From assembly GCA_026120185.1 (NCBI GenBank), contig JANUWF010003367.1, forward strand, positions 842,001 to 906,000: a DNA stretch of 64,000 bases, read 5' to 3'. This document shows positions 45,972 through 57,689 of this stretch, one piece after another (position 1 is the stretch's first letter; every line of letters begins with the position of its first letter). Source of the DNA: Voacanga thouarsii. Lineage: Eukaryota > Streptophyta > Magnoliopsida > Gentianales > Apocynaceae. Under the pieces are notes generated by a model. It saw nothing but the letters and a program-made list of their open reading frames with translations. It ran no database searches and was not told the origin of the DNA. The translations under genes and the position numbers were made by a program.

Positions 45972-46985
45972 TCCCCCTCAAGCTGGATGCAGAGAGTATT
46001 CCCAAATGAGATAACAAAAGAGAAAAAAGAGTAGGAGACAATGCCTTTATAAAGATGGCAACTAACTGCTGAGCAGAGGAAATTGGTAATGACTTAATGC
46101 AGCAAACCTGGTATTGATCTCGAACAAAATGACAGTCTAGCTCTATTTGCTTAGTTCGTTTATGGAACACAGGATTTTCAACCAAATAAATTGCACTTCT
46201 ATTGTTACAAAACAAAGAAACAGGCAAGAGGCAGGTAAAACCAAGTTCATGAAATAGGTGTACAAGCCACTGCAACTCATAAATAGATTGAGTTAGTGCT
46301 CTATACTCTGCCTCAGTAGAACTTCTAGCAATCACTGACTGCTTCTTGGATTTCCATGACATAAGTTTAGAACCAAAGTATATGCAAAAATCAATATAGA
46401 CCTTCAAGAATCAGGACAGCCTGCCCAATCTGAATTAGTATACACTTGCAGTGCAAAAGAATTATCAACTGGAAAATGTAATCCAAGGTTAATAGTACCC
46501 TTTAGATATCTAAAAAGCCTATATACAACTTGCACGTGTAAAACTGTTGGAGTTGTGAGAAACTGACTAAATTGCTAAATTGCAAAAGCAATATCTGGCC
46601 GGCTATGAGTCAAATATAACAGCTTCCCAACTAGACTCCTATATAAAGAGACATCAGGGAGTAGTTCTGAATCTCCAGCATCCAATCTTAGCTTGCTATC
46701 TAAAGGAGTAGAAACTGGTTTGCAACCAATATAACCATGTGTTTGAAGCATATCCAAGACATATTTTTGTTGAGACAATACAATACCACTTGGATCTCCA
46801 TGAATTTCAAAACCAAGAAAACAATGAAGATCCTCCAAATCTTTGATTTGAAATTGATGATGCAACTGACTTTTGACCTCAGTAATGGCATCAAAATCAG
46901 GACTCAAAACAAGAATATCATCAACATACACCAAAACAGCAATGAACAAAGCATTGGTCCTCTTAAAAAATAAACTATAGTCACT
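45972..46985 (-). pseudogene. Copia-3 RNase H and reverse transcriptase remnant
   Basis: Reverse transcriptase with VYVDDILVLS (about 46920) and the RNase H region with SSTEAEYRALTQ (about 46310) and IELDCHFVRDQ. Frames are broken between 46407 and 46575. The reading frame resumes across the CACTA element at 56040 (DFHQSKSDYSLFFK), showing where CACTA landed. Confidence 0.88.
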
Positions 46986-47450
46986 CACTACTGGAAACTG
47001 GCCTATCAGTCACGACAAATTCCATGGCTGATCGGACAAAATCCGTGGCTGATTGAACTCAGCCACGGAACAGCCACGGAAATTTTTCCGTGGCTAAAGT
47101 CGGCGTGGCTGATTAGCCACGGAATATTTCGTGGCTGATAAAATAAATTTCGTAGCTGATTAATTCAAAATATTTAAAAATTATTTAATTCAAAAATTAA
47201 AAATTAGCCACGGAATACTATTCCGTGGGTGATTAGCCACGGAAATTGTCGTATTTGATAATAAAATTCCGTGGCTGATTTAATAAATATAATAATAATT
47301 TATTTAATTTAAAAAAGTGATCAGCCACGGATATATTCCGTGGCTGATTTTGGTTATCAGCCACGGAATTTCGTGGCTGTTTATGTGGCAGAATTGCCAA
47401 AAAATCAGCCACAGAATTTTCGTGGTTGTTCCCTGTCTGATTTTTCATCC
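46986..47450. repeat. Subterminal motif array, left end of CACTA
   Basis: Many copies, in both orientations, of the motif TTCCGTGGCTGA / TCAGCCACGGAA within 450 bp, often as back-to-back palindromes. In En/Spm such short repeats bind the TNPA protein and bring the ends together. Confidence 0.92.
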
Positions 47451-47756
47451 TATTTATAGAATATACACATATCAAGGCCATACCAAAATCCCATAAACAT
47501 ATACCCAACATATCAACAATCAAATTCCTGTAACCATACACCCATCATAACAGCCACTAAACTCCTGTAACCAAACACCCAGGCCACAAAGTACAAAATA
47601 GAATAGATTAACAAATAAAATAAAGTCTAATAATATCCAACTCTCATAAGCAAATAAGGCATCACAAAATGGTCTCCACCATAGAATAGTAATAAGTATG
47701 TTGTGACAGTCGATAAAAACTAATCTATTATATAGATGAGTTTTCTATATCTACAA

Positions 47757-49324
47757 TCATGCATCAACATGAGTCCTCTCATTGTTTGTGGTTCCTCTAG
47801 ATGAGCACGATTCTAAGTGCATCCGCATCGTAGCCATCATCTCATCCATTTGACGACGAGTCTCAAGTATGAGTTGCTCCTGACGCGACATCTCCTCAGC
47901 ATGATTTGCTTGCATCTCTTGCATTTTGCGACCATAATCCTCATGCAGCTCGCGAAGGACTCTGTGATCAACATAGCTAGTACTCGCAGATGTGCTACAC
48001 CCAGACCTTGAACTCAAGATAGGCTGACATGCTGAACCAAGTCCAGGGACACGTCCTTTCCTTACACCCCCAGCTGCTGTAAGCATAATGCTATCATAAT
48101 CAACCACTGGAGACTCAGTAGCAGTACCAGGTTCAGCAGATGTCGAGGCTGTAGAGGAGACTTGTGTCTCTATCTCCTCAACCATCCTAGTAGCTCGTTC
48201 CTAAAAATTGAGTCAAGATTTTACAAGGAACCAATAAGAATTCAATGAAAAATATTAAGTCAAATATACTATAATAATAACTTACATGAAGATCTCGATG
48301 ATATGGTGTGATGAATTCCGTCCTCCCTTCAACCTCGTGTTGATGTAATTCTCTGTGAAGCTCAAGAGTATTTGGTAGAACACCACCATTCTTTGCTGCC
48401 TGCAATAAATTTGTAAAGTATTAATTTCTTTATGATTTAACTTACTAAATATTCATATATCTAAAATTTATTCGACACTTACAATGCGATATGCATGTGC
48501 GAGATGTGGAATGGGCCCGCCCGTGTGCATGCATGAGGCATTCTCTCCCTGGTTTCGATGATTACGAGAATTTTGCTCTGATTGTGCTAGTGTCTCTGGC
48601 TTCTACCAATATGCTACCATAGCATCAAACACATCCTCAGGCATCCATGGAAGTTTAACTCCATCTTTCAACCATGCCTTTTTGGCTGAAGCAATAATCC
48701 CTCGGAATAGCTCCCCTGCCTTGGAGTTCCAAGCTTTTCGAATCATTTCACTATCCTCTGCCCTCCATCTATATCGTTTCTGCAATAAAAATAAATAAAG
48801 TAAGATACTTCAACTCGAATCTTTATAAGAGAGCAACAAGATCAAAGGATCACAATTAATTATTAAACACTTGCCTCGAATTCTAGAAACCAAGTATTCT
48901 TCGTATCAAAATCCACATGCAACCACCTTTTGTGCGGGGCATCAAATTTCAGCTTGATGCAGTCTGAGATGCAGTTATGAATTTTATACTGAATCTCTAT
49001 GGGTCCAAACCTAACACAAAGACATTGATCAAAACTTAGAGTTATTCAACAAAAAGTATTGAAAATATAGTTTGAATTGTGGGTAAAACTTTATATTCTT
49101 TGTAAACATATATGGTATACTTACACATTATCACTCCCTGGAAGAATGTGTATCATGGGTCGCTGCGACGAAGAAGGAATAGAGCAAGGGATAACAGAAG
49201 TAGTAGCATTATCACCAGCAGCAATACTCCCATCTGATTAAGGATTTCGTGGAGTCTGTGACGCTGGAACATCGGAGGTAGATGGGGCGGTGTGCTCAGA
49301 ATGCAAATATGAACTACTCCGAGG
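47757..49324 (-). pseudogene. CACTA TNPA-like gene (Transposase_24)
   Basis: Pieces in order on the minus strand: start MPRSSSYLHSEHTAPS at about 49324, the family motif RPMIHILPGSDN (about 49140-49175), KFDAPHKRWLHVDFDTKNTW (about 48890-48950), KRYRWRAEDSEMIRKAW (about 48740-48785), ASCMHTGGPIPH (about 48520), and a coiled-coil end (about 47757-47960) rich in Glu, Met and Arg. In-frame TAA near 49240 and TAG at 48603 interrupt it; both are explained by C-to-T changes of Gln codons. Confidence 0.8.
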
Positions 49325-49428
49325 CATATCTGCAAAGCAAATGATTTGTTAGTTTGCAAACTAAAAAAATAATATACAATAATATATGTAAGAAAAGTAA
49401 AAGATATGAAGATGTAAAAAGGAATATT

Positions 49429-52400
49429 TTACTCGTCCTCAATTTCAATCGATTCATCGGCATCATCTCCCTCATTTTCAGACTCATATTCAATCTCTTC
49501 ATTGGTGGTGTCATCATTAGCATCACTCCCAATGACATCCTCTTCTCCTGTAGCATCCCAATCACGTAGAGGATCAAGTTGATCATCTTGAATTTGTAAT
49601 GGTGTGCTAATAGAATGGTCATTTTGATAAGCGCGTTCAACTTGTGGAACATCAAAAATCTCTCTCGCTTTAACGTGAAAAACAGCCCACCAGTCACGCA
49701 TATCACGTCTTGTACTCAGATATGGAGCGTAGTATACCTGAATTGCTTGATGGGCTAGCACAAATGGTTCGTATTTTGGCCACCTTTTTTTATGATTTAT
49801 TTCTACTAAACTGTACATTGGATGAACTTTCATACTGTCACGAGATCGTGGATCAAACCATTCACACTTAAACAATACAGTGCTCTTCTCTGGCAAGCCT
49901 GGATATTGCACTCGAAGTATTTCTTGTATTAATCCGTAATAATCTCCTTCAGTTATTGATTGAGCATAAGTCATGCCTCGAATGCACACCCCATAATTCA
50001 TTGTTGATCTTCCTTCTCCATGGCTCATGGTGTGAAAACAATATCCATTAATATAGTAAATGGAATATGCTTCAACTGCCATTAAAGGGCATCTTGAGAG
50101 GTCCTTTAAAAGTTGATTGTCAATATTATTCTCAGTATCCAAAACCTAGTCAAATAATTTAATATTAGTACAATAAATAGTAGAGACATGATAATTTGCA
50201 TAAACATGACATTACATACATGGCTACGGAACCAGCTAGCAAAGTGGGTCTCGATCTCCTTGTTAATGTCACAATGTCCGATTTGTGGATGATAGGTGTG
50301 CAATTGACCAATAAACATACTGAAGTGATAGCATAAGGGAGTAACTTAGTATATATTATTATCGCACTAAATTAAAGAAATCATCTATAAACTCAGCTTT
50401 TAATTCACCTGATAAACGATTCCACCTCCGAACAGTTCAGCAACACATAAAGATGGGCAGCTTTGTATTCCTCATCAATAAGCCACCGCATATAAGATCT
50501 ACTTGTCGACCAGTCCCGTAAGCTGAAAATCGATAAATTATGTACAGAATGGCTGATGTCACCGCCATCGTCATGTCAACTTGGACGCCTACTTCTTGTC
50601 ACCACATGCGGCTCAAAATAGTATGTTGTAAAGTTAGAAGCTTCTTCAACCAAGTAAGCATTGACTATAGATGCTTCAACTCTTGCCTTATTTCTAATCT
50701 TCTTTTTCAAATGGTAGAGGTATCTACATATGGTAAAAGTAATTTAAGCATTGACTGTAATATGAAGAGATAGAATTAGAAAATGAACTTTTTAGACAAC
50801 AGTGCCTTATGAACTACCTTTCAAAAGGAAACATCCAACGGTATTGAACTGGACCGCACACACGAGCTTCATCTGGTAAATGAACCGGAAGATGCTCCAT
50901 TGAGTTGAAGAATGCGGGTGGAAATATTCTCTCCAACTTACATAATATAACAGAAATATTTTCTTCCAGCTCTCTCATCTTACCCACTCAAACAAAATGC
51001 ATTGTTCTTGTTTGAAAAGACAATAAGTTGCCTTTGATCTAATGCTCTCTCCGGGGTCCAATGCTAATTCCTTTCTTCGGCATAGTTCTTTGATGTCATA
51101 ACGAGCATTTAGAGTATCTTTTGTTTTACCTTTTACATCCATTATTGTGCTAAAAATATTATCAAAACAATTTTTAACTATGTGCATGACATCTAAGTTG
51201 TGTCGGACAAGCAATGAAGACCAATAAGGGAGTTCCCAAAATATACTTTGTTTTGTCCAATTGTGACTGCTAAGATACCCTTCGAGAGTGCCGTTACCGC
51301 CGGTATCAGTAACCTTGGGTATATTCTGAACTCGTTGCCAAATTTCTTCACCCGTGAGCCTAGGTGGTGGCGGATCATTTTCGACACGATTTTTCAAAAA
51401 GTTGATCTTGTTTCTTCTATACGGGTGATCCCGTGGGAGAAATTGGCGGTGAACATCAAAGAAACATGTTTTTCTTCCATGCCGAAGTTGAAATGCTTTA
51501 CTCTTTTCCATACAAATTGGGCAAGCCATGTGCCCGGAAGTTGTCCACCCGGATAACATCCCATATGCAGGAAAGTCTCCTATTGTCCACATAAGCGCAA
51601 CCCGCATATTAAAATTACGCTTTCTAGAAATATCAAACGTCTGAATACCCACACGCCAAAGTGATTTAAGCTCCTCAATAAGTGGTTGGAGATACACATC
51701 AATCATCTTCCTAGGATCTCTTGGTCTCGGGATTACCGCTGCTAGAAACATATAAGGGGTCTTCATGCACATCCAAGGTGGCAAATTATAAGAGGTGATA
51801 ATGACAGGCCAACAAGAATATGACTTGCCAGACATACCAAAAGGTGCAAACCCATCTGCACATAATACCAATCTTACATTGCGTGGCTCATGTGCAAAGT
51901 CTGGATGTTTTAGGTCGAAATCCTTCCATGCTTTGCCATCTGATGGGTGATTCATTTCATCGCCCTGTTGCGTATGGTCTTTGTGCCATGTCATATGCTC
52001 GGCTGTTTCTTTTGATGCATAAAGCCTCTAAAGCCTCGGAGTAATGGCTAGGTAATGCATCTTCTGATATGGAATAGGTTTGGATTTTTCCAAAATTCTT
52101 AGCTTGTATCAGGGATGATTGCAGAATTTACAGTTTATTAACTCCTCATCATCTTTCCAAAAGAGCATACATCCATTGACACATACATGAATCTTCTCAA
52201 CTGGCAACCCAAGAGCTTTCACAAACTTCTTAGTCTTGTAGAAATTATCTGGCACTTTGTTCCCATCATCTGGTAGAATTTCATTAATAAGACTGGCCCA
52301 CTGGTCGAAATGAATATCTGGCATATTATGCTCTGACTTCAAATGCAACATTCGTGACACAACTGACAACTTTGAATGCCGTACACAACCTTGAAATAGT

Positions 52401-52912
52401 GGCTCGTCTGCCTCATGTAATAGATCATAGAATTGTTGTGCATTGGGATTCGGTGCTTCCTTCTCGATATTAGACGGACCCGCGGCCCAATTATCATTGA
52501 AGGAATGACCCGCAGCATCATGTACCATTTCTCGATACCTATTTGTGGTTTCATGATGGTTCGATATTACATGAGGTAGTTCCTCTTCAGGGGTTTGATA
52601 CTCTTCTCCATGGGACGTCCAAGTAAAATAATTCGGCATAAAACCTTTGTCTAGAAGGTGAACATGACAGGTTTCACGACTTTGGAATTTTAGAAGCTTG
52701 CACCTAGAACATGGACACCTTGTCGTTGCACTGCGAATGAATTGTGGTTGCGCACATGCAACCCGGATGAACTCGTCGAGCCCTTGTGTAAACTCCTTTG
52801 TTATGCCTCGACGTCTGGGTAGGAGTCGATTATACATCCAACTTCTATCTCCATTCATTTTAATAGACTGTAAGCCACCTATTTGATTATGATTTATAAA
52901 TTTCGTAGCCAT
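49429..52912 (-). pseudogene. CACTA transposase TNP2/TNPD
   Basis: Start at 52912 (MATKFIN). Domains in order: transposase-associated region with CPCSRC and CHVHLLDKGF (about 52650-52730), HVCVNGCMLFWKDDEE and CKFC (about 52110-52200), Transposase_21 core (50975-51994, with VLCADGFAPFG, DFPAYGMLSGWTTSGHMACP and NLDVMHIVKN), DUF4218 (about 50820-50982, LERIFPPAFFNSMEHL) and DUF4216 (49429-50142, YYGLIQEIL, FKCEWFDP). Stops TGA at 52109-52111 and TAG at 52028-52030 break the N-terminal half; both fit C-to-T changes. Confidence 0.88.
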
Positions 52913-55419
52913 AAGTTTAGTAGTTTAACAGGAAACATTAAACTAGTTTTCAAACATGATAATAATTTTAAGATGCTTAGAAATATTGTAACTAATAAAG
53001 TGCAAAATATTCATGCATAAACACACAAAGAAACACAGTAAAATGGGCTTTACCCCTTTTTCATAAATGGATACCATATCACATAAAACATTTTAACTTA
53101 CTTTGATTTTCAACTGATTTTTTTTTAAGAATTTTTTTTATTAAGTATTTATTGCACCATGGGATGGCTTGCTACTTTCTCAATCCGGCTTTGACTCAGG
53201 TTGACAAAGTCCTTTTTTAATTTTTTTTCCCCTACAAAATGACAAATTCTTTTAACTTGTAACTATAATAAACTCGGCAATGCATTGAATTTTTGGCTTT
53301 CATTACCTATAATCTATTAGGTTGAACACCACAACAGCATTAACCGTACTTGAGACAATTAGGTAAATTTGATGTATTTCTAAGAAACACTTTAAATAGA
53401 AAATATCAATGAACTCATAATTATATTACATAAAATAAAATGAAGGTGAAATTATTACAAAATGAAATTATAATTGAACTAGTTATGACTCAGAATGTTT
53501 TTCAAGAAATGATTACAACTAAGTTGTTAAATTTTTTTTTATTAAACAATAAATATGTTTTTCTTTATATTAATAACTAATTCTCAAACATCTTAAGCTA
53601 CAATTTTGCACTCAACCATTAATTATTAGCTCAATGTTAAGCAGTTGATCACGGTTTGATTGTCATTTCCAAAAAGAAAATGAATTCACTCCCTCTACGT
53701 TACTCTCACCGTTAAAAGCCATATGCCTATACCTTTCATCCTTCATATGCAAAACTACATAATATGAATATGTATCTTCAGAATGACCATATAAAATAGT
53801 AAATATGATATACTCATGGAATATAATATATTTGTAGCTATGACTAACTTCGTATATGTGAGAATAATATAATAGTTTATCCAACCTCTTCATACATCAT
53901 TTAAAGTACCATTAAATGAAGCTTCCAATATGGTAGAATTTACCTAACCGAATTCAATTTCTTGTCCAATATAGTAGAATTTACCTTTCCCCCTCCTGTT
54001 CTTTTTTTCTTTCCAATCTGCTCAAATTTTGATAAGCATCACTGGTGTAGTGAAATAGTAGTAACTTGTTTTAATGCAGCTTGGGATGATTTTCTCACAG
54101 GGATAGGGTGGACATTGCTGGACAGAAAGCTTCTATGGAAATTTCTTAACTTAGTGCAGAAAGACTTCTATGTGCAATATTTCTATTAAATTTGTTAAGC
54201 AATAGCTTTTTGCGAGGGAATTGCTTAGCTGAAAGAAGTTTAGTACAAAGAAAACTGTGATGGGCCTTTTATCTAACTGCTTTCTAAGGAGTTTGAAGTT
54301 GAGACGTTTCATAACAAGACATTAAAAATTCATATGCAAAAATTTCATAGTTAGCCATGATCAAATATTGGTGAATTGCACAACATGGATATCTTGTGAG
54401 GTTGTCGATATGATATATTTGAAATGGATAAAATCCGAACATATATCCCCTTTTCGAGTATGAAGGCTTGGATTTTGTGGATCAATGAAGTTGGTATAAG
54501 ATAATCGACTTGGCAAGAAGAAAGAGTGAGGAATCTATGATCTGTCAATGGGCTGGCTTAGATGAGCACGATATGGTTGGTTTTCTCGTTTACTTAGGAC
54601 AAAGGAAGGGAAGAAATGCATGTTAACAGACAACTACATCTAACGGGCTATTAAGCCGGTTTTCCTCTATGGGACAAAGATAAAGTCTCCATGTGACAAG
54701 ACAGGTAAAGTCTCATGACTGGGGAGGTTGATGACATGGGAAATGCACATACCATAAACTCATATAAAAGATCAAGTAATGGTGATCATCAAAGCCATTA
54801 TGATGAAGAAGCTGAAATTCGATTTTGAAGTTTCTAATGCAAACATTTCTAATATAATTCTGCCTTTCTGCTACAAGAGGCATTTGTGTCAATTAATCAT
54901 ATGGAGTTGTTGCTCCCTTTGGCTGCGTCTAATCTTTGTATCCGACAATCGGATATCCAAGCAATCAACATATTCTACTTAATCTCCATCTATCCACATT
55001 ACACACTCTAAATTGCACACTTCAAACACACATAACACACACTGCTCACACGAGCTTAGCAGGACATTTTACCGACACAAATTACCCGCAAAAAAATCAG
55101 CCTACATCAACTAACACACATTACACATTGCTATGGAAATGTCGTTCAAAACAGAAAAGAAGAAACCTTCAACGGGTTGGTCATCAAACCTCTGCGCGCA
55201 GTTGCGAATGGCTGAATGGGACTGTGACGGCGACAGTGACAGAGACACGGAGTACTGTGGTTGTCGCAGAATGGCAAAGACGAAAAGCTGGCTGTGAATT
55301 GGTAGATAGGGATAGCAACGGAGACACATGAAACAAAGGGAAATGACTGTGGCAGAAATGGTGAAAAAGAAAGCTATGGAAATGGTGTGATACAAACCAA
55401 ATCGTGTTGAAGGAATTGG
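52913..55419. other. CACTA 5' internal region without recognised gene
   Basis: About 2.5 kb between the transposase start and the right subterminal array. It contains AT-rich sequence and a GC-richer stretch at 55140-55400 that may be the leader exon of the transposase transcript. Nothing else was recognised; captured host sequence cannot be excluded. Confidence 0.4.
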
Positions 55420-56036
55420 GCACAATCTGTGGCTATTTTGTATCTAATATAGCCACGGATCACCAACGACATTATTAAAACATTTCCAAAAAATCTGTGG
55501 CTGATTCGTAGCTGATTTGCTACGAATCAGCCACGGCTAAATTTACAAAAATTTTTTAATTTGTTAAAAAATTTTGTGGCTGATTCGTATCACATCAGCC
55601 ACGGATCAACCATGGTTAGTTTTAATGAACATAGATTTTTTTTTAAATATATTTCGTTGCCGATCCGTTGCTGATTTTTGAAATTTTTCCGTGGTTGAAC
55701 CGCAGTCGAGCTCACATAGATGAAACACAATTAATTTTGCTAGTGTGGAAAATTTTCGTGGTTGATTCGCAGCAAATCAACCACGGATTAGCCACGAATA
55801 ATTTTCATATTTTAATGAAATTTTTTAAAAAATTTCGTGGCTGATTTGTATGTGATTAGATACGGATCAGCCACGAATTTATGGTTCAACAGTGTTGACT
55901 TGATTCTCCCACACATCAACCACGAATCAGAAACGAAATTTAATCCGTGTCTGATCCGTGGATGTTATGTTGGTAATCAGCCACGCATAAATTCCGTGGC
56001 TGAATTCCGTGGCTAATACGCTAGTTTCCAGTAGTG
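55420..56036. repeat. Subterminal motif array, right end of CACTA
   Basis: Repeated TCAGCCACGG / CCGTGGCTGA motifs in both orientations, more diverged than at the left end, up to the terminal inverted repeat. Confidence 0.9.
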
Positions 56037-56129
56037 ACTCTTGGATTGATGAAAATCAAGTGATAACAAGTAAGCAGTAAGTTTTGCATTCTATTGTCTA
56101 CTAGCATGTTTAAGTCCATTGCTTCAAAT

Positions 56130-56889
56130 TTGCATAGTTTAGTTAATAGCCTTTTTAGATTCGGATGTATAAAATGAGAATTGTTGTATTGATTCATTTT
56201 GATATAGAAAGAGAAAGAATTTCCCCCCATTTTCAGTTTCTTCCATATGTGTTTATTTTCTTCATAGTATCATAGCATATTTCTTGCGTTGTTCATACTC
56301 TGTTGAAGATGAATAGAAGATTCAAGATGAGTTGAATCTTGTTTCATTCATATGCAGTTTCAGTTGTTTCTATGAGGTAACAATCAAATCAAAGTCTCCA
56401 ATTGTTTACATGATTGTTAGTTGAATTGGTTTCACATTTTCTAGTCATCGAATTGCTTTTGTGTTTTCTGATCATCGAGGCCGTGAAGTTTGTATAATCT
56501 AGTTAAGGAATTATGACTAATTAGGAGTTTGCTGTATCTAGTCTGTTCTATATGCATCCGAATAAAAATCCATCTTTGATTTTAGTCCAAATGTCTTTGA
56601 ATGAGAGAAATTATCATCAATGGTGTAGAGTTATCCAGATTGTTTTTTATTTCTAAGAACAAATTAGATTTTGTTAATGGTAGCATTAAAGCACCGATTC
56701 GAAATCACAATTCTTATCCAGCTTGGAAACAATGTAATAATATGATTTTGTCATAGACTCTGAATTCAATTTCATCATCATTGCTTAAAGTGTAATTTAG
56801 ATGATATGATAAATGAGTTGGCTTCAATAACTGACTGGGAAGCTGACTTGGCAGCCACAGCCTTAAACTTCTTCTGCTGAAATTTAACA
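56130..56889 (+). pseudogene. Inverted 5' segment of Copia-3 (LTR end, primer site, gag)
   Basis: In plus orientation, 56130-56270 matches the reverse complement of LTR positions about 45649-45787. TAGTATCATAGC at 56271 is a decayed tRNA-Met primer site (Copia-4 has TGGTATCAGAGC). Gag follows at about 56550-56770 (LILVQMSLNERNYHQWCRV, related to Copia-4 gag at 62020-62080) with stops. The final 80 bp (56811-56889) switch back to minus-orientation LTR, matching 45893-45971. Confidence 0.8.
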
Positions 56890-57327
56890 CCTCCCACCAG
56901 TAGCTCCAAACCCAAAACCATGAGCACAATCAGCTAGCCTCTTCGTATTCCTAGCCCATTTTCTGTCACATCTTCAGCAACAGTCGACGGGGTTCGTTGC
57001 CATGCAACTCCTCTCTCTCTGAGGTGTTTTCTTGTCAAATTACTACCTTCCAAGAACCTGTATGCATGGTGAAATAAATTTAGAGATCATGAGCAGAATA
57101 CAAAACATGTAGTGCCATAGTTTTTTAAATCTGCCAATTTTTAAATCCCAACACTAGATGGGTTCTGTTATACACAGTTGTTGGTATGCCAGATAGAACC
57201 ATCCTCTGTGGGAATCAAGAATCCTGTGTAAAGAAAAACAAACGTCCAAGAAGAAAAGCAAATGCGAAATCACTGAAATTATAGGTGACGTCTTCAAGAT
57301 TAGGATTCTAGGCTTGAATGGAATCTT
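56890..57327 (-). pseudogene. Pectate lyase-like pseudogene, N-terminal parts
   Basis: The minus strand from 57327 reads DSIQA-stop-NPNLEDVTYNFSDF, completing a pectate lyase N-terminal domain cut by Copia-4. At about 57015-56890 it reads SCMATNPVDCC-stop-RCD, then WARNTKRLADCAHGFGFGATGG, a hallmark region of plant pectate lyases in which Trp became TGA. The end abuts Copia-3. Confidence 0.85.
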
Positions 57328-57687
57328 TGAAGAAAATGAAATACCAAAATGAATAATGCTCAAATGATGAACAACATGGTTATGCAGAAATGAAATTTTG
57401 TGATTTTTCATTGATTAAAAACAAAGAGAGAAAAATGCATTGTATATTTATACAATGCGGATCTTAAAGGAAGACTACATCAAAATGAATGAAACTGAGA
57501 TAAATACATTATAGATTTACAGTTGTAATCTATATAACTAACTCTATGCTTCCTAACTCCCTAACTGCTGCTAACAGATTAACCACCGGGATCAAATGGC
57601 TGCAATGGAGCTGAGTTAGACTTTGCTGATGTGTCTGCTATGTTGGCTGCTGAATTGGCATCTGAAGTGGCATACTGCATTTCAACA
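57328..57687 (-). repeat. Copia-4 left LTR (3' LTR)
   Basis: 360 bp, TGAAGAAAATG to TTTCAACA on the plus strand. The polypurine tract of the element lies just inside (GCCCCCCGC on the plus strand, 57688-57696). Confidence 0.93.
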
Positions 57688-57689
57688 GC

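Larger units (their letters stand above)
46986..56036 (-). mobile_element. CACTA (En/Spm-type) DNA transposon inside Copia-3
   Basis: Terminal inverted repeats CACTACTGGAAACT at 46986 and its reverse complement ending at 56036; target duplication ACT at 46983-46985 and 56037-56039. Length 9051 bp. It encodes a TNPA-like (Transposase_24) protein and a TNP2/TNPD transposase on the minus strand and has dense subterminal motif arrays. Both genes carry nonsense changes, so the copy is not autonomous as it stands. Confidence 0.95.
45649..56889 (-). mobile_element. Copia-3: LTR retrotransposon with internal inversion and nested CACTA
   Basis: The target duplication CCTCC lies at 45644-45648 and 56890-56894, inside a pectate lyase exon. 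The left LTR (45649-45971) is complete. The body on the minus strand holds RNase H and part of reverse transcriptase, interrupted by the CACTA element, and stops near 56130 within the SLYGLKQ region. From there to about 56810 lies the other LTR end, primer binding site and gag in plus orientation; the last 80 bp (56811-56889) are LTR in the original orientation. The 5' end of the element is thus inverted, and integrase is missing. Confidence 0.85.
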
